From NCBI GenBank assembly GCA_000716465.1, contig JNWL01000027.1, forward strand, positions 1 through 64,000: 64,000 nucleotides of DNA, read 5' to 3'. Numbering within the stretch: the first letter of the stretch is position 1; each line of letters begins with the position of its first letter. The notes under the pieces are model-generated. The model was not told where the DNA came from. It did not search any database and saw only the letters and a list, made by a program, of their open reading frames with translations. This document shows, piece by piece, positions 40,320 through 48,820 of this stretch. Origin of the DNA: Streptomyces bikiniensis. GTDB taxonomy: Bacteria > Actinomycetota > Actinomycetes > Streptomycetales > Streptomycetaceae. Made by a program: the position numbers and the translations under genes.

Positions 40320-42332
40320 ATGACTGAGCGCCAGAAGGACCGTCCGTGGCTCATGCGGACGTACGCCGGTCACTCGACCGCCGAGGCGTCCAACGAGTTG
40401 TACCGGCGCAACCTCGCCAAGGGTCAGACCGGCCTCTCGGTCGCCTTCGACCTGCCGACGCAGACGGGATACGACCCCGACCACATCCTCGCCCGCGGCG
40501 AGGTCGGCCGGGTCGGGGTCCCCGTCTCGCACCTCGGTGACATGCGCCGGCTGTTCCAGGACATCCCCCTGGAGCAGATGAACACCTCGATGACGATCAA
40601 CGCCACGGCGATGTGGCTCCTGGCGCTCTACCAGGTGGTCGCCGAGGAGCAGGGCGCGGACGTCACCAGGCTCCAGGGCACCACCCAGAACGACATCGTG
40701 AAGGAGTACCTGTCGCGCGGGACGCACGTCTTCCCGCCCGGCCCCTCCCTCCGCCTCACGACGGACATGATCACCTACACGGTGAACAACATCCCGAAGT
40801 GGAACCCGATCAACATCTGCAGCTACCACCTGCAGGAGGCCGGGGCCACTCCGGTCCAGGAGATCTCGTACGCGATGTCCACCGCCATCGCGGTGCTCGA
40901 CGCGGTCCGGGACTCCGGCCAGGTCCCCGAGGACCGCTTCGGCGAGGTGGTCGCCCGCATCTCGTTCTTCGTGAACGCGGGCGTCCGCTTCATCGAGGAG
41001 ATGTGCAAGATGCGCGCCTTCGGGCGCATCTGGGACAAGGTCACCCGCGAGCGGTACGGCATCGAGAACGCCAAGCAGCGCCGGTTCCGCTACGGCGTGC
41101 AGGTCAACTCGCTCGGTCTGACCGAGGCCCAGCCGGAGAACAACGTCCAGCGGATCGTCCTGGAGATGCTGGCCGTCACCCTCTCCAAGGACGCCCGCGC
41201 GCGGGCCGTCCAGCTCCCCGCCTGGAACGAGGCCCTGGGCCTGCCCCGGCCCTGGGACCAGCAGTGGTCGCTCCGCATCCAGCAGGTGCTCGCCCACGAG
41301 TCCGACCTCCTGGAGTACGAGGACATCTTCGCCGGCTCGCACGTCGTCGAGGCCAAGGTGGACGCCCTCGTCGAGGAGTGCCTGGCCGAGATCGACCGGA
41401 TCCAGGAGATGGGCGGCGCGATGGCCGCCGTCGAGTCCGGCTACCTCAAGTCGCAGCTCGTCTCCTCGCACGCCGAGCGGCGCGCCCGGATCGAGGCCGG
41501 CGAGGAGAAGATCGTCGGCGTCAACATCTTCCAGTCGACCGAGGAGAACCCCCTCACCGCCGACCTGGACACCGCCATCATGACGGTGGACCCGGCGAAC
41601 GAGGCGCGGGTCGTCGCCGCCCTCCACGAGTGGCGCGACAACCGCGACGAGACCCGCGCCCAGGAGTCCCTGGCGGCGCTGAAGGCGACGGCGGCCGGCG
41701 ACGGCAACCTCTTCGCCGCCACCCTGGAGTGCGCGCGTGCGGGCGTCACCACCGGGGAGTGGGCCTGGGCGCTGCGGGACGTCTTCGGCGAGTTCCGCGC
41801 CCCCACGGGCGTCTCCTCCGCCCCGGTCGCGGTGACGGCCGAGGCCGGCACGCCGCTGGCCCTCGTGCGGGAGAAGGCGGCGCGGACCGCCGAGGAGCTG
41901 AACGCCGGGCGGCTGCGGCTGCTCGTCGGAAAGCCCGGCCTGGACGGGCACTCCAACGGGGCCGAGCAGATCGCCGTACGCGCGCGTGACGCCGGTTTCG
42001 AGGTGGTCTACCAGGGGATCCGGCTGACCCCCGAGCAGATCGTCAACGCGGCCCTGGCCGAGGACGTGCACTGCGTGGGCCTGTCGATCCTCTCCGGCTC
42101 GCACGCCGAGCTGGTCCCGGACGTCCTCGACCGCCTCCGCGAGGCGGGCGCGGCCGACATCCCGGTCATCGTCGGCGGGATCATCCCGAACGCCGACGCC
42201 GCAGAACTGAAGCGCGCGGGTGTGGCCGCCGTCTTCACACCGAAGGACTTCGGTATCACGGAGATCATCGGCCGTATCGTCGACGAGATCCGGAAAGCGA
42301 ACAAGCTCGATCCCCTGGAGGTCCCCGCATGA
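40320..42332 (+). CDS. ecm: Ethylmalonyl-CoA mutase (B12-dependent, MeaA)
   Basis: A 670-residue coenzyme-B12 mutase that turns (2R)-ethylmalonyl-CoA into methylsuccinyl-CoA. The N-terminal catalytic barrel has LPTQTGYDPDH and GTTQNDIVKEY. The C-terminal cobalamin domain carries D-x-H-x-x-G as DGHSNG (about residues 541-546) and the GLSILSGSH and GGIIPNADA motifs. Ecm is a single chain of about 660 residues, unlike two-subunit methylmalonyl-CoA mutase, which this matches. It starts 14 bases after ccr and overlaps mcl by 4 bases, so it belongs to the same operon. Confidence 0.95.
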   Translation: MTERQKDRPWLMRTYAGHSTAEASNELYRRNLAKGQTGLSVAFDLPTQTGYDPDHILARGEVGRVGVPVSHLGDMRRLFQDIPLEQMNTSMTINATAMWLLALYQVVAEEQGADVTRLQGTTQNDIVKEYLSRGTHVFPPGPSLRLTTDMITYTVNNIPKWNPINICSYHLQEAGATPVQEISYAMSTAIAVLDAVRDSGQVPEDRFGEVVARISFFVNAGVRFIEEMCKMRAFGRIWDKVTRERYGIENAKQRRFRYGVQVNSLGLTEAQPENNVQRIVLEMLAVTLSKDARARAVQLPAWNEALGLPRPWDQQWSLRIQQVLAHESDLLEYEDIFAGSHVVEAKVDALVEECLAEIDRIQEMGGAMAAVESGYLKSQLVSSHAERRARIEAGEEKIVGVNIFQSTEENPLTADLDTAIMTVDPANEARVVAALHEWRDNRDETRAQESLAALKATAAGDGNLFAATLECARAGVTTGEWAWALRDVFGEFRAPTGVSSAPVAVTAEAGTPLALVREKAARTAEELNAGRLRLLVGKPGLDGHSNGAEQIAVRARDAGFEVVYQGIRLTPEQIVNAALAEDVHCVGLSILSGSHAELVPDVLDRLREAGAADIPVIVGGIIPNADAAELKRAGVAAVFTPKDFGITEIIGRIVDEIRKANKLDPLEVPA

Positions 42333-43303
42333 CCAGCCCCGCGTCCCCCGTGAACCGGCTGCGCCCCCGCCGTTCCTGCCTGGCGGTCCCCGGCTCCAAC
42401 CCGCGCTTCCTGGAGAAGGCCCAGGGCCTCGCCGCCGACCAGGTCTTCCTGGACCTGGAGGACGCCTGCGCCCCGCTGGCCAAGCCCGAGGCCCGGCACA
42501 CCATCGTGAAGTTCCTGAACGAGGGCGACTGGACCGGCAAGACGCGCGTGGTCCGCGTGAACGACTGGACGACCCACTGGACGTACCGGGACGTCGTCAC
42601 GGTCGTCGAGGGCGCCGGCCAGAACCTCGACTGCATCATGCTGCCGAAGGTCCAGGACGCGCAGCAGATCGTCGCGCTCGACCTGCTCCTCACCCAGATC
42701 GAGAAGACCATGGGCTTCGAGGTCGGCAAGATCGGCATCGAGGCGCAGATCGAGAACGCGCAGGGCCTGACCAACGTCAACGCCATCGCGCAGGCCTCCC
42801 AGCGCGTCGAGACGATCATCTTCGGCCCGGCCGACTTCATGGCCTCCATCAACATGAAGTCGCTGGTCGTGGGCGAGCAGCCGCCCGGCTACCCGGCCGA
42901 CGCGTACCACCACATCCTGATGAGCATCCTGATGGCCGCCCGCGCCAACAACCTCCAGGCGATCGACGGCCCCTACCTCCAGATCCGCAACCAGGAGGGC
43001 TACAAGGCCGTGGCGCAGCGCGCCGCCGCCCTGGGCTTCGACGGCAAGTGGGTGCTGCACCCGGACCAGGTCGCCGCCGCGAACGAGATCTTCTCGCCCT
43101 CGCAGGAGGACTACGACCACGCCGAGCTGATCCTCGACGCGTACGACTACTACACGTCCGAGGCCGGCGGGAAGAAGGGCTCCGCGATGCTCGGCGACGA
43201 GATGATCGACGAGGCCTCCCGCAAGATGGCCCTGGTCATCTCCGGCAAGGGCCGCGCCGCCGGCATGCAGCGCACCGGCAAGTTCGAGATCCCGGAGGCC
43301 TGA
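42329..43303 (+). CDS. mcl: Malyl-CoA / beta-methylmalyl-CoA lyase (HpcH/HpaI family)
   Basis: A 324-residue aldolase-type lyase that splits beta-methylmalyl-CoA into glyoxylate and propionyl-CoA and, in some organisms, malyl-CoA into acetyl-CoA and glyoxylate. Conserved segments: RRSCLAVPGSNPRF, FLDLEDACAP (metal Glu/Asp), IEAQIENAQGL, FGPADFMASINM and GFDGKWVLHPDQ. Length agrees with the bacterial Mcl enzymes. Its ATG overlaps the ecm stop (ATGA), giving tight coupling, and the MaoC gene follows after 5 bases. Confidence 0.93.
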   Translation: MTSPASPVNRLRPRRSCLAVPGSNPRFLEKAQGLAADQVFLDLEDACAPLAKPEARHTIVKFLNEGDWTGKTRVVRVNDWTTHWTYRDVVTVVEGAGQNLDCIMLPKVQDAQQIVALDLLLTQIEKTMGFEVGKIGIEAQIENAQGLTNVNAIAQASQRVETIIFGPADFMASINMKSLVVGEQPPGYPADAYHHILMSILMAARANNLQAIDGPYLQIRNQEGYKAVAQRAAALGFDGKWVLHPDQVAAANEIFSPSQEDYDHAELILDAYDYYTSEAGGKKGSAMLGDEMIDEASRKMALVISGKGRAAGMQRTGKFEIPEA

Positions 43304-43308
43304 GTCCG

Positions 43309-43833
43309 ATGCAGTTCGGCCGCACGTACGAAGAGTTCGAAGTCGGTGCCGTCTACAAGCACTGGCCCGGGAAGACGGTCACGGAGTACGACGACCACCT
43401 CTTCTGTCTGCTCACGATGAACCACCATCCGCTGCACATGGACGTGAACTACGCCGAGAACACGACGGACTTCGGCAAGAACGTCGTCGTCGGCAACTAC
43501 ATCTACTCGCTGCTGCTCGGCATGTCCGTGCCGGACGTCTCCGGCAAGGCCATCGCCAATCTGGAGATCGAGTCGCTGCGGCACGTGGCGCCGACCTTCC
43601 ACGGCGACACGATCTACGGCGAGACGACGGTCCTCGACAAGACCCCGTCGAAGTCGAAGAACGACCGCGGCATCGTCTACGTCGAGACCAAGGGCTACAA
43701 GCAGGACGGCACCCTGGTGTGCGTCTTCCGCCGCAAGGTGATGGTCCCCACCGAGACGTACATCAAGGAGCGCGGCGGGGAGCAGCCCGGCCGCCCCACG
43801 CTCGTCGAGCCCTCCAAGAAGTCGGAGAAGTAG
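43309..43833 (+). CDS. MaoC-type hydratase, probable mesaconyl-CoA hydratase
   Basis: A 174-residue single hot-dog-fold enzyme. The hydratase motif is degenerate but visible around YDDHLFCLLTMNHHPLHMDV and GNYIYSLLLGMSV. From the operon it should hydrate mesaconyl-CoA to beta-methylmalyl-CoA, the substrate of mcl next door. The characterised Rhodobacter enzyme is about twice as long (two fused hot-dog domains, by memory), so this is the short actinobacterial form. Its start lies 5 bases after the mcl stop, and the acyl-CoA dehydrogenase follows after 2 bases. Confidence 0.87.
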   Translation: MQFGRTYEEFEVGAVYKHWPGKTVTEYDDHLFCLLTMNHHPLHMDVNYAENTTDFGKNVVVGNYIYSLLLGMSVPDVSGKAIANLEIESLRHVAPTFHGDTIYGETTVLDKTPSKSKNDRGIVYVETKGYKQDGTLVCVFRRKVMVPTETYIKERGGEQPGRPTLVEPSKKSEK

Positions 43834-43835
43834 TC

Positions 43836-45041
43836 ATGGCGCGACTCGCCCAGACCCACGGTCTGACCGATGTCCAGCAGGAGATCCTCGCCACCGTCCG
43901 GGACTTCGTCGACAAGGAGATCATCCCGGTCGCGACGGACCTGGAGCACCGCGACGAGTACCCCCAGCAGATCGTGGACGGGCTCAAGGAGCTCGGCGTC
44001 TTCGGCCTGATGATCCCCGAGGAGTACGGGGGCCTGGGCGAGTCGCTGCTCACCTACGCGCTGTGCGTGGAGGAGATCGCCCGCGGCTGGATGTCGGTCT
44101 CCGGCATCATCAACACCCACTTCATCGTGGCGTACATGCTCAAGCAGCACGGCACTCAGGAGCAGAAGGAGTACTTCCTTCCGCGGATGGCGGCCGGCGA
44201 GACGCGCGGCGCCTTCTCGATGTCGGAGCCGGCCCTCGGCTCGGACGTGTCGGCCATCACGTCGAAGGCGGTGAGGGACGGCGACGAGTACGTCCTCAAC
44301 GGCCAGAAGATGTGGCTGACGAACGGCGGCACCTCCTCGCTGGTGGCCGTCCTGGTCCGGAGTGACGAAGGACACCCCGAGGGCACCGCGCCCCACAAGT
44401 CGATGACGACCTTCCTCGTCGAGAAGGAGCCCGGCTTCGGAGAGGTCCGCCCCGGCCTCACCATCCCCGGGAAGATCGACAAGATGGGCTACAAGGGCGT
44501 CGACACGACCGAGCTCATCATGGACGGACTGCGCATTCCGGCCAATCGTGTGCTCGGTGGGGAGACCGGCCGAGGGTTTTACCAAATGATGGACGGTGTC
44601 GAGGTCGGGCGCGTGAACGTGGCGGCCCGTGGTTGCGGCGTCGCTCAGCGTGCGTTCGAGCTGGGCGTCTCGTACGCCCAGCAGCGTCACACTTTCGGCA
44701 AGCCCATCGCCCAGCACCAGGCGATCCAGTTCAAGCTGGCCGAAATGGCTACCAAGGTCGAGGCCGCTCATGCGATGATGGTCAACGCAGCACGCAAAAA
44801 GGACTCCGGGGAACGAAACGACCTCGAAGCAGGGATGGCGAAGTACCTCGCCTCCGAGTACTGCAAGGAGGTCGTCGAGGACGCCTTCCGTATCCACGGT
44901 GGATACGGGTTCTCGAAGGAGTACGAGATCGAGCGCCTCTACCGCGAGGCGCCGATGCTGCTCATCGGTGAAGGTACCGCCGAGATCCAGAAAATGATCA
45001 TTGGTCGTCGGCTGCTCGAGGAGTACCGATTCCAGGGATGA
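43836..45041 (+). CDS. Acyl-CoA dehydrogenase, probable methylsuccinyl-CoA dehydrogenase
   Basis: A 401-residue FAD enzyme with the normal three-domain acyl-CoA dehydrogenase layout: FGLMIPEEYGGLG, the FAD motif FSMSEPALGSDVSAI, W-LTNGG, QRHTFGKPIAQHQ and the C-terminal YREAPMLLIGEGTAEIQKMI carrying the catalytic Glu. In this operon it should oxidise methylsuccinyl-CoA to mesaconyl-CoA. The Rhodobacter enzyme is longer (about 550 residues by memory). Codon use changes inside the gene: from about 44520 to the end, A/T third positions (GGT, TTT, CAA, GAA, AAA, CGA) become frequent, unlike its 5' half. It is the last gene of the coupled run. Confidence 0.88.
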   Translation: MARLAQTHGLTDVQQEILATVRDFVDKEIIPVATDLEHRDEYPQQIVDGLKELGVFGLMIPEEYGGLGESLLTYALCVEEIARGWMSVSGIINTHFIVAYMLKQHGTQEQKEYFLPRMAAGETRGAFSMSEPALGSDVSAITSKAVRDGDEYVLNGQKMWLTNGGTSSLVAVLVRSDEGHPEGTAPHKSMTTFLVEKEPGFGEVRPGLTIPGKIDKMGYKGVDTTELIMDGLRIPANRVLGGETGRGFYQMMDGVEVGRVNVAARGCGVAQRAFELGVSYAQQRHTFGKPIAQHQAIQFKLAEMATKVEAAHAMMVNAARKKDSGERNDLEAGMAKYLASEYCKEVVEDAFRIHGGYGFSKEYEIERLYREAPMLLIGEGTAEIQKMIIGRRLLEEYRFQG

Positions 45042-45209
45042 TTGTCGCTTTTGAGCCGGTTTGGCCGCGAAGAAGATCACACCCTGTGTTCGTCTTCCGG
45101 CCTCCGACTCGGTTCCTGGCTTGCCCAGTTGCGCCCCGCAACCGATAGCATCGCCGGAAAGCCGCCGTCCCCGTTGCCTGCGCGGCATCATCCGCTACGA
45201 AGGTCATCC

Positions 45210-45866
45210 ATGCCCCACAGCCAAACCTCTGCACACCGCGACAGCCTCAAGGGCGTACGCCTCGCGCGCGGAGCATCGCCGTGGCTCCTGCCGACCGTCG
45301 CCACCGCGGCACTCAGCCTCGTGCGCGCCCGCAAGTCGCGGCGCGCCGCGGCCGTCGCCGTCCCGACCACCGCCCTCGCGGCCGGCATGCTGTGGTTCTT
45401 CCGCGACCCCGAGCGCGAGATCGCTCGGGGCCGGGTCATCTCCCCCGCCGACGGCGTGGTGCAGAGCATCATGCCGTGGAAGGACGGACGCACCCGGGTC
45501 GCCATCTTCATGAGCCCCCTGAACGTCCACGTCAACCGCGCGCCGCTCGCCGGCACGGTGACGTCCGTGGAGCACGTCCCCGGTGGGTTCGTCCCGGCGT
45601 TCAACAAGGAGAGCGAGAACAACGAGCGCGTCGTCTGGCACTTCGACACCGAGCTCGGCGACATCGAGATGGTCCAGATCGCGGGCGCCGTCGCCCGGCG
45701 CATCGTGCCGTACATCCCGCAGGGGACGAAGGTGGAGCAGGGCGACCGTATCGGCCTGATCCGCTTCGGCTCGCGCGTCGACATCTACCTCCCCGAGGGC
45801 GTCGAGGTCGCGGTCGAGGTCGGGCAGGTCACCACAGCGGGGGTGACTCGCATTGACCGTGATTGA
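45210..45866 (+). CDS. psd: Phosphatidylserine decarboxylase (short form)
   Basis: A 218-residue membrane-associated enzyme that decarboxylates phosphatidylserine to phosphatidylethanolamine. It has a hydrophobic N-terminal region (about 25-65), RVISPADGVVQS, FMSPLNVHVNRAP and the self-cleavage site GS in LIRFGSRVD (about residue 190), where the serine becomes the pyruvoyl cofactor. The length is that of the archaeal/actinobacterial short Psd. The 168-base region upstream is less GC-rich and holds TTGCCC (45121) with TAGCAT (45146) 19 bases on, a possible promoter. Its end overlaps the synthase gene. Confidence 0.92.
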   Translation: MPHSQTSAHRDSLKGVRLARGASPWLLPTVATAALSLVRARKSRRAAAVAVPTTALAAGMLWFFRDPEREIARGRVISPADGVVQSIMPWKDGRTRVAIFMSPLNVHVNRAPLAGTVTSVEHVPGGFVPAFNKESENNERVVWHFDTELGDIEMVQIAGAVARRIVPYIPQGTKVEQGDRIGLIRFGSRVDIYLPEGVEVAVEVGQVTTAGVTRIDRD

Positions 45867-46725
45867 TCCCGACACACGGGCGGCCGACTGGGCCGCCGAC
45901 GCCGAGACCGACGCGGCCGAAGAGGCCGAGGAGATGCCGCTGTCGCTGAGGCTGTCCATAGCGGACGCCCTCACGCTCGGTAACGCCACGTGCGGATTCA
46001 TGGCGGTGTACTTCACCACCACCGGAATCCTCATCCCGCACCTGACGGGCAGCACGGAGACCGGCATGGCGCGCAACAGCGCCGCCACCGCCGTGATCCT
46101 CATGCTGTGCGCGGCGATCTTCGACCTCTTCGACGGGATCGTGGCGCGCAAGCTCCGCTCGTCCCCGATGGGCGCCGAGCTCGACAACCTGTCGGACCTG
46201 ATCAGCTTCGGTCTGGCCCCGGCCTACTTCGTGCTCGTGTACGGGATGGTCGCGGACGACGCGCAGCAGAAGGTCTCGGCGGTGGCCGCGATCGTGGTGC
46301 TGCTCGCGGTGGTCCTCAGGCTCGCGAGATTCTCCTGCGTGACCATGAAGGACGGCATGTTCCAGGGCATGCCGAGCCCCTTCGGCGCGCTGACGGTGGT
46401 CTCGATCGTGCTCCTGGAGCTGCCGTTCATCCCGACGCTCCTCGCGATCATCGGGGTGGCCTGGCTGATGGTGAGCCGGGTCGAGTACCCGAAGCCGCGC
46501 GGTGTGCTCGCGGTGGCGATGCTCTCCTGGATCGTCGGCGCGATGGGCATGCTGGCGGCCTGGGCGTTCGACGCCCCGGGCGGGCAGTTCCTGCTCCAGA
46601 CCGGCTGCGCGCTCCAGGTCGTGATGGGCGCCGTGATCCCCCTCTTCGCGACGGCCCGCCGGGTGAACACCTTCCGCGACAACCGGCGCGAGAGCCGGGA
46701 GGCGCGGGCGGCCCAGCTGCCGTAG
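45853..46725 (+). CDS. pssA: CDP-diacylglycerol-serine O-phosphatidyltransferase
   Basis: A 290-residue integral membrane enzyme that makes phosphatidylserine from CDP-diacylglycerol and serine; Psd then converts it to PE. The CDP-alcohol phosphotransferase motif D-x2-D-G-x2-A-R-x7-G-x3-D-x3-D is present from DLFDGIVAR through GAELDNLSD (residues about 93-118). About eight membrane helices follow and precede it. I take the TTG at 45853 (GGGGG about 9 bases upstream), giving a 14-base overlap with psd; a GTG at 45859 is an alternative. The two genes form a phospholipid operon ending at the terminator at 46741. Confidence 0.92.
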   Translation: MTVIDPDTRAADWAADAETDAAEEAEEMPLSLRLSIADALTLGNATCGFMAVYFTTTGILIPHLTGSTETGMARNSAATAVILMLCAAIFDLFDGIVARKLRSSPMGAELDNLSDLISFGLAPAYFVLVYGMVADDAQQKVSAVAAIVVLLAVVLRLARFSCVTMKDGMFQGMPSPFGALTVVSIVLLELPFIPTLLAIIGVAWLMVSRVEYPKPRGVLAVAMLSWIVGAMGMLAAWAFDAPGGQFLLQTGCALQVVMGAVIPLFATARRVNTFRDNRRESREARAAQLP

Positions 46726-46740
46726 CGGACGGTGCGTGTA

Positions 46741-46783
46741 CGGAAGGGCCCCGAGAGGCGAACAGCCTCTCGGGGCCCTTCCG
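46741..46783. terminator. Perfect 19-bp bidirectional terminator
   Basis: CGGAAGGGCCCCGAGAGGC at 46741-46759 and GCCTCTCGGGGCCCTTCCG at 46765-46783 are exact reverse complements with a 5-base GAACA loop. The hairpin lies between the converging pssA (stop 46725) and the double-GNAT gene (stop 46790). Confidence 0.9.
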
Positions 46784-46789
46784 CGTGCC

Positions 46790-47809
46790 CTAGCCGAGCC
46801 GCTTGTAGTAGAGCGTGGTCGCGCGGAGGGCTCCGGCCGGGTCGGCGGCGTAGTCCGGAATCGTTCCGGCGGCGGTCCAGCCCGTGCCCCGGTAGAGGCG
46901 CTCGGCCGGGCTGCCGGTCTGGGTGTCCAGGACGAGCAGGGTCAGACCGGTGGCGGCGGCGTGCGCCTCGGCCGCGGCGAGCAGCCGTCGTCCGAGGCCC
47001 CGGCCCCGGGCGGACCGGTGGACCAGGAGCCGGGCGATCTCGCCCCGGTGCCGGCCGTTGGCGGCGCCGGTACGGACGAGGGTGACGGCCCCGACGGGGC
47101 GCCCGTCGGCGTCCAGGGCCGCCCAGACGTCCCGTACGCCCTCTTCGGCCTCCCCGGCGGCCCGGAGCCACCAGGAGGCCGCCTCGGCGGCTTCCAGGGG
47201 CGTGAGGAAGCCGACGGAGGCGCCGCCGTCCACGGCGTCCACGAGGAGCGCGGCGAGGCCGTCGGCGGCGTGGGCGCGGACGGCGTCGGGGGTGAGGCGC
47301 TCGACGCGGTCCGCCGCGAGCGGCTTCTCCAGGCAGAGGAGGCCGGGACGGGGGTCCCAGGAGGGGGCGGTCGCGAAGCCGAGGCTCCGGTAGAGGGCCA
47401 GCGGCTCCCGCCGCCGGTCCCAGACCGTGAGCCGCACGGAGGACGCCCCGAGGGCGGCGGCCCGGCGCAGGGCCTCGGCCACGAGGGCCCGCGCGAAGCC
47501 CTTCCGGCGCTCCCCCGGCTCGACCCAGAGGCGCTTGACCTCGGGCGCGCGCCCCGCGCGGGGAGCCTTCAGGACGACGCAGCCGACCGGGTGCTCCCCG
47601 CCGGGCGGGGTGGCGAGCAGGACCGTGTCGGCGGCGAACGCGGCGACCGGGTCCTCGGCCTCCCCGCGGTAGACGGCCGGGAGCTCGGCGACCGTCGCCA
47701 CGGGCGTCCCCTTCTCGGCCTGGTTGGCCAGGTGGTAGGCGCCCAGCAGGCCGGCGAGGTGCGGGTGGGAGCGGTTCTCCTCGATGAGCGGAGCGGTGTG
47801 CGGCTTCAT
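46790..47809 (-). CDS. Two-domain GNAT acetyltransferase
   Basis: A 339-residue protein made of two GNAT folds. The first (about 1-170) has VKRLWVEPGERRKGFARALV (R-x-x-G-x-A acetyl-CoA loop) and LYRSLGF. The second (about 180-339) has IARLLVHRSARGRGLGRRLL and ERLYRGTGW. Both keep the acetyl-CoA binding loop, so both could be active; tandem GNATs are often aminoglycoside or mycothiol-type acetyltransferases, but no specific substrate can be read. It is convergent with pssA and divergent from the epimerase-like gene. Confidence 0.87.
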   Translation of the reverse strand: MKPHTAPLIEENRSHPHLAGLLGAYHLANQAEKGTPVATVAELPAVYRGEAEDPVAAFAADTVLLATPPGGEHPVGCVVLKAPRAGRAPEVKRLWVEPGERRKGFARALVAEALRRAAALGASSVRLTVWDRRREPLALYRSLGFATAPSWDPRPGLLCLEKPLAADRVERLTPDAVRAHAADGLAALLVDAVDGGASVGFLTPLEAAEAASWWLRAAGEAEEGVRDVWAALDADGRPVGAVTLVRTGAANGRHRGEIARLLVHRSARGRGLGRRLLAAAEAHAAATGLTLLVLDTQTGSPAERLYRGTGWTAAGTIPDYAADPAGALRATTLYYKRLG

Positions 47810-47904
47810 GGGGCGAGCTTCACACCGGCTTGTTTCCGGGAGATGACGATCTCCCCGGAGGGCTTCCGGGGTGGCGCTTCCCGGGGGCTTCTAGGCTGGC
47901 GCCC

Positions 47905-48738
47905 ATGCGTGTACTGGTCGCGGGCGCCACGGGCGCCGTGGGTCGTCAGCTCGTGCCGCGCCTGGAGGCGGCGGGCCACGAGGTCGTGGGGATCTCCCGG
48001 CGCGGTCCGCGCCCGGTGGACGTGCTCGACGCGGAGGCGGTGCGGCGGGCCGTGGCCGAGGCCGCGCCGGACGCGGTGGTGCACCAGCTCACCGACCTGG
48101 GCCGGGCGGACGGGGCCGCGAACAACCGGGTCCGCGTCGAGGGCACCCGGAACCTGGTGGACGCGGCGCGGGAGGCCGGGGTCCGGCGGATCGTGGCGCA
48201 GTCGATCTCCTGGGCGTACGCGCCCGGGGACGCGCCCGCCGACGAGTCCGTGCCGCTCGACCCGACGGAGGAGCCGCCCCGGTCCCGGATCGTCGCCGGG
48301 GTGCGCGCCCTGGAGTCGGCGGTGGCCGAGCTGCCGGAGGCGGTGGTCCTGCGGTACGGGATCCTCTACGGGCCCGGCACCTGGTACGCGCCGGGCGGCG
48401 CCGTCGCCGCCGCGCTCGCCGGGGACCCGGGGGCGCGGTTCCTGGGGAGCACGGCGGCCGACGGTTCGGTCGGCTCCTTCGTGCACGTCGGGGACGCCGC
48501 CGAAGCGGCCGTACGGGCCCTGGAGTGGCCCCCGGGCGCGTACAACGTGGTGGACGACGAGCCCGCCCCCGGCCACGCCTGGCTGCCGGTCCTGGCCGAG
48601 GCGCTGGGCGTTCCGGCGCCCGGCCGGACGGAGGGGCGGACGCCGTGGGCCCGGGGCGCGGTGAACGCCCGGGCCCGTGCGCTCGGCTGGGCCCCGGCCC
48701 GCCCGTCCTGGCGGACGGGCTTCGCGGACCAGGGCTGA
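47905..48738 (+). CDS. NAD(P)-dependent epimerase/dehydratase (extended SDR)
   Basis: A 277-residue extended short-chain dehydrogenase starting MRVLVAGATGAVGRQLVPRL, with the nucleotide motif G-A-T-G-A-V-G at residues 7-13. Further landmarks: VHQLTDLGR, IVAQSISWAYAPG (Ser and Tyr region), VLRYGILYGPGTWY and FVHVGDAAEA. The usual active-site Y-x-x-x-K is not preserved in its normal place, so an isomerase or reductase role is uncertain. I use the ATG at 47905; the frame is open 75 bases further but adds nothing conserved. It is followed directly by a 15-bp tandem array. Confidence 0.83.
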   Translation: MRVLVAGATGAVGRQLVPRLEAAGHEVVGISRRGPRPVDVLDAEAVRRAVAEAAPDAVVHQLTDLGRADGAANNRVRVEGTRNLVDAAREAGVRRIVAQSISWAYAPGDAPADESVPLDPTEEPPRSRIVAGVRALESAVAELPEAVVLRYGILYGPGTWYAPGGAVAAALAGDPGARFLGSTAADGSVGSFVHVGDAAEAAVRALEWPPGAYNVVDDEPAPGHAWLPVLAEALGVPAPGRTEGRTPWARGAVNARARALGWAPARPSWRTGFADQG

Positions 48739-48813
48739 GCGGGCCGGGACCGAGCAGGCCGGGGCCGAGCGGACCGGGACCAAGCGGGCCGGGGCCGAGC
48801 GGGCCGGGGCCGA
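48739..48813. repeat. 15-bp tandem repeat, 5 copies
   Basis: Five 15-base units of GCGGGCCGGGGCCGA (with A/G changes in copies 1-3) occupy 48739-48813 exactly, beginning at the first base after the stop of the epimerase-like gene and ending 7 bases before the convergent stop at 48821. Confidence 0.85.
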
Positions 48814-48820
48814 CGGCCGG

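Noticed and set aside
40170..42104. A 644-codon frame opposite the ethylmalonyl-CoA mutase
   Set aside because: It is antisense to a B12 mutase with intact motifs and has no ribosome site or domain of its own.
38968..46725. The ccr region considered as a polyketide cluster
   Set aside because: Ccr can feed polyketide extender units, but no synthase, ACP or tailoring gene is in the window. The neighbours match the ethylmalonyl-CoA pathway and phospholipid synthesis.
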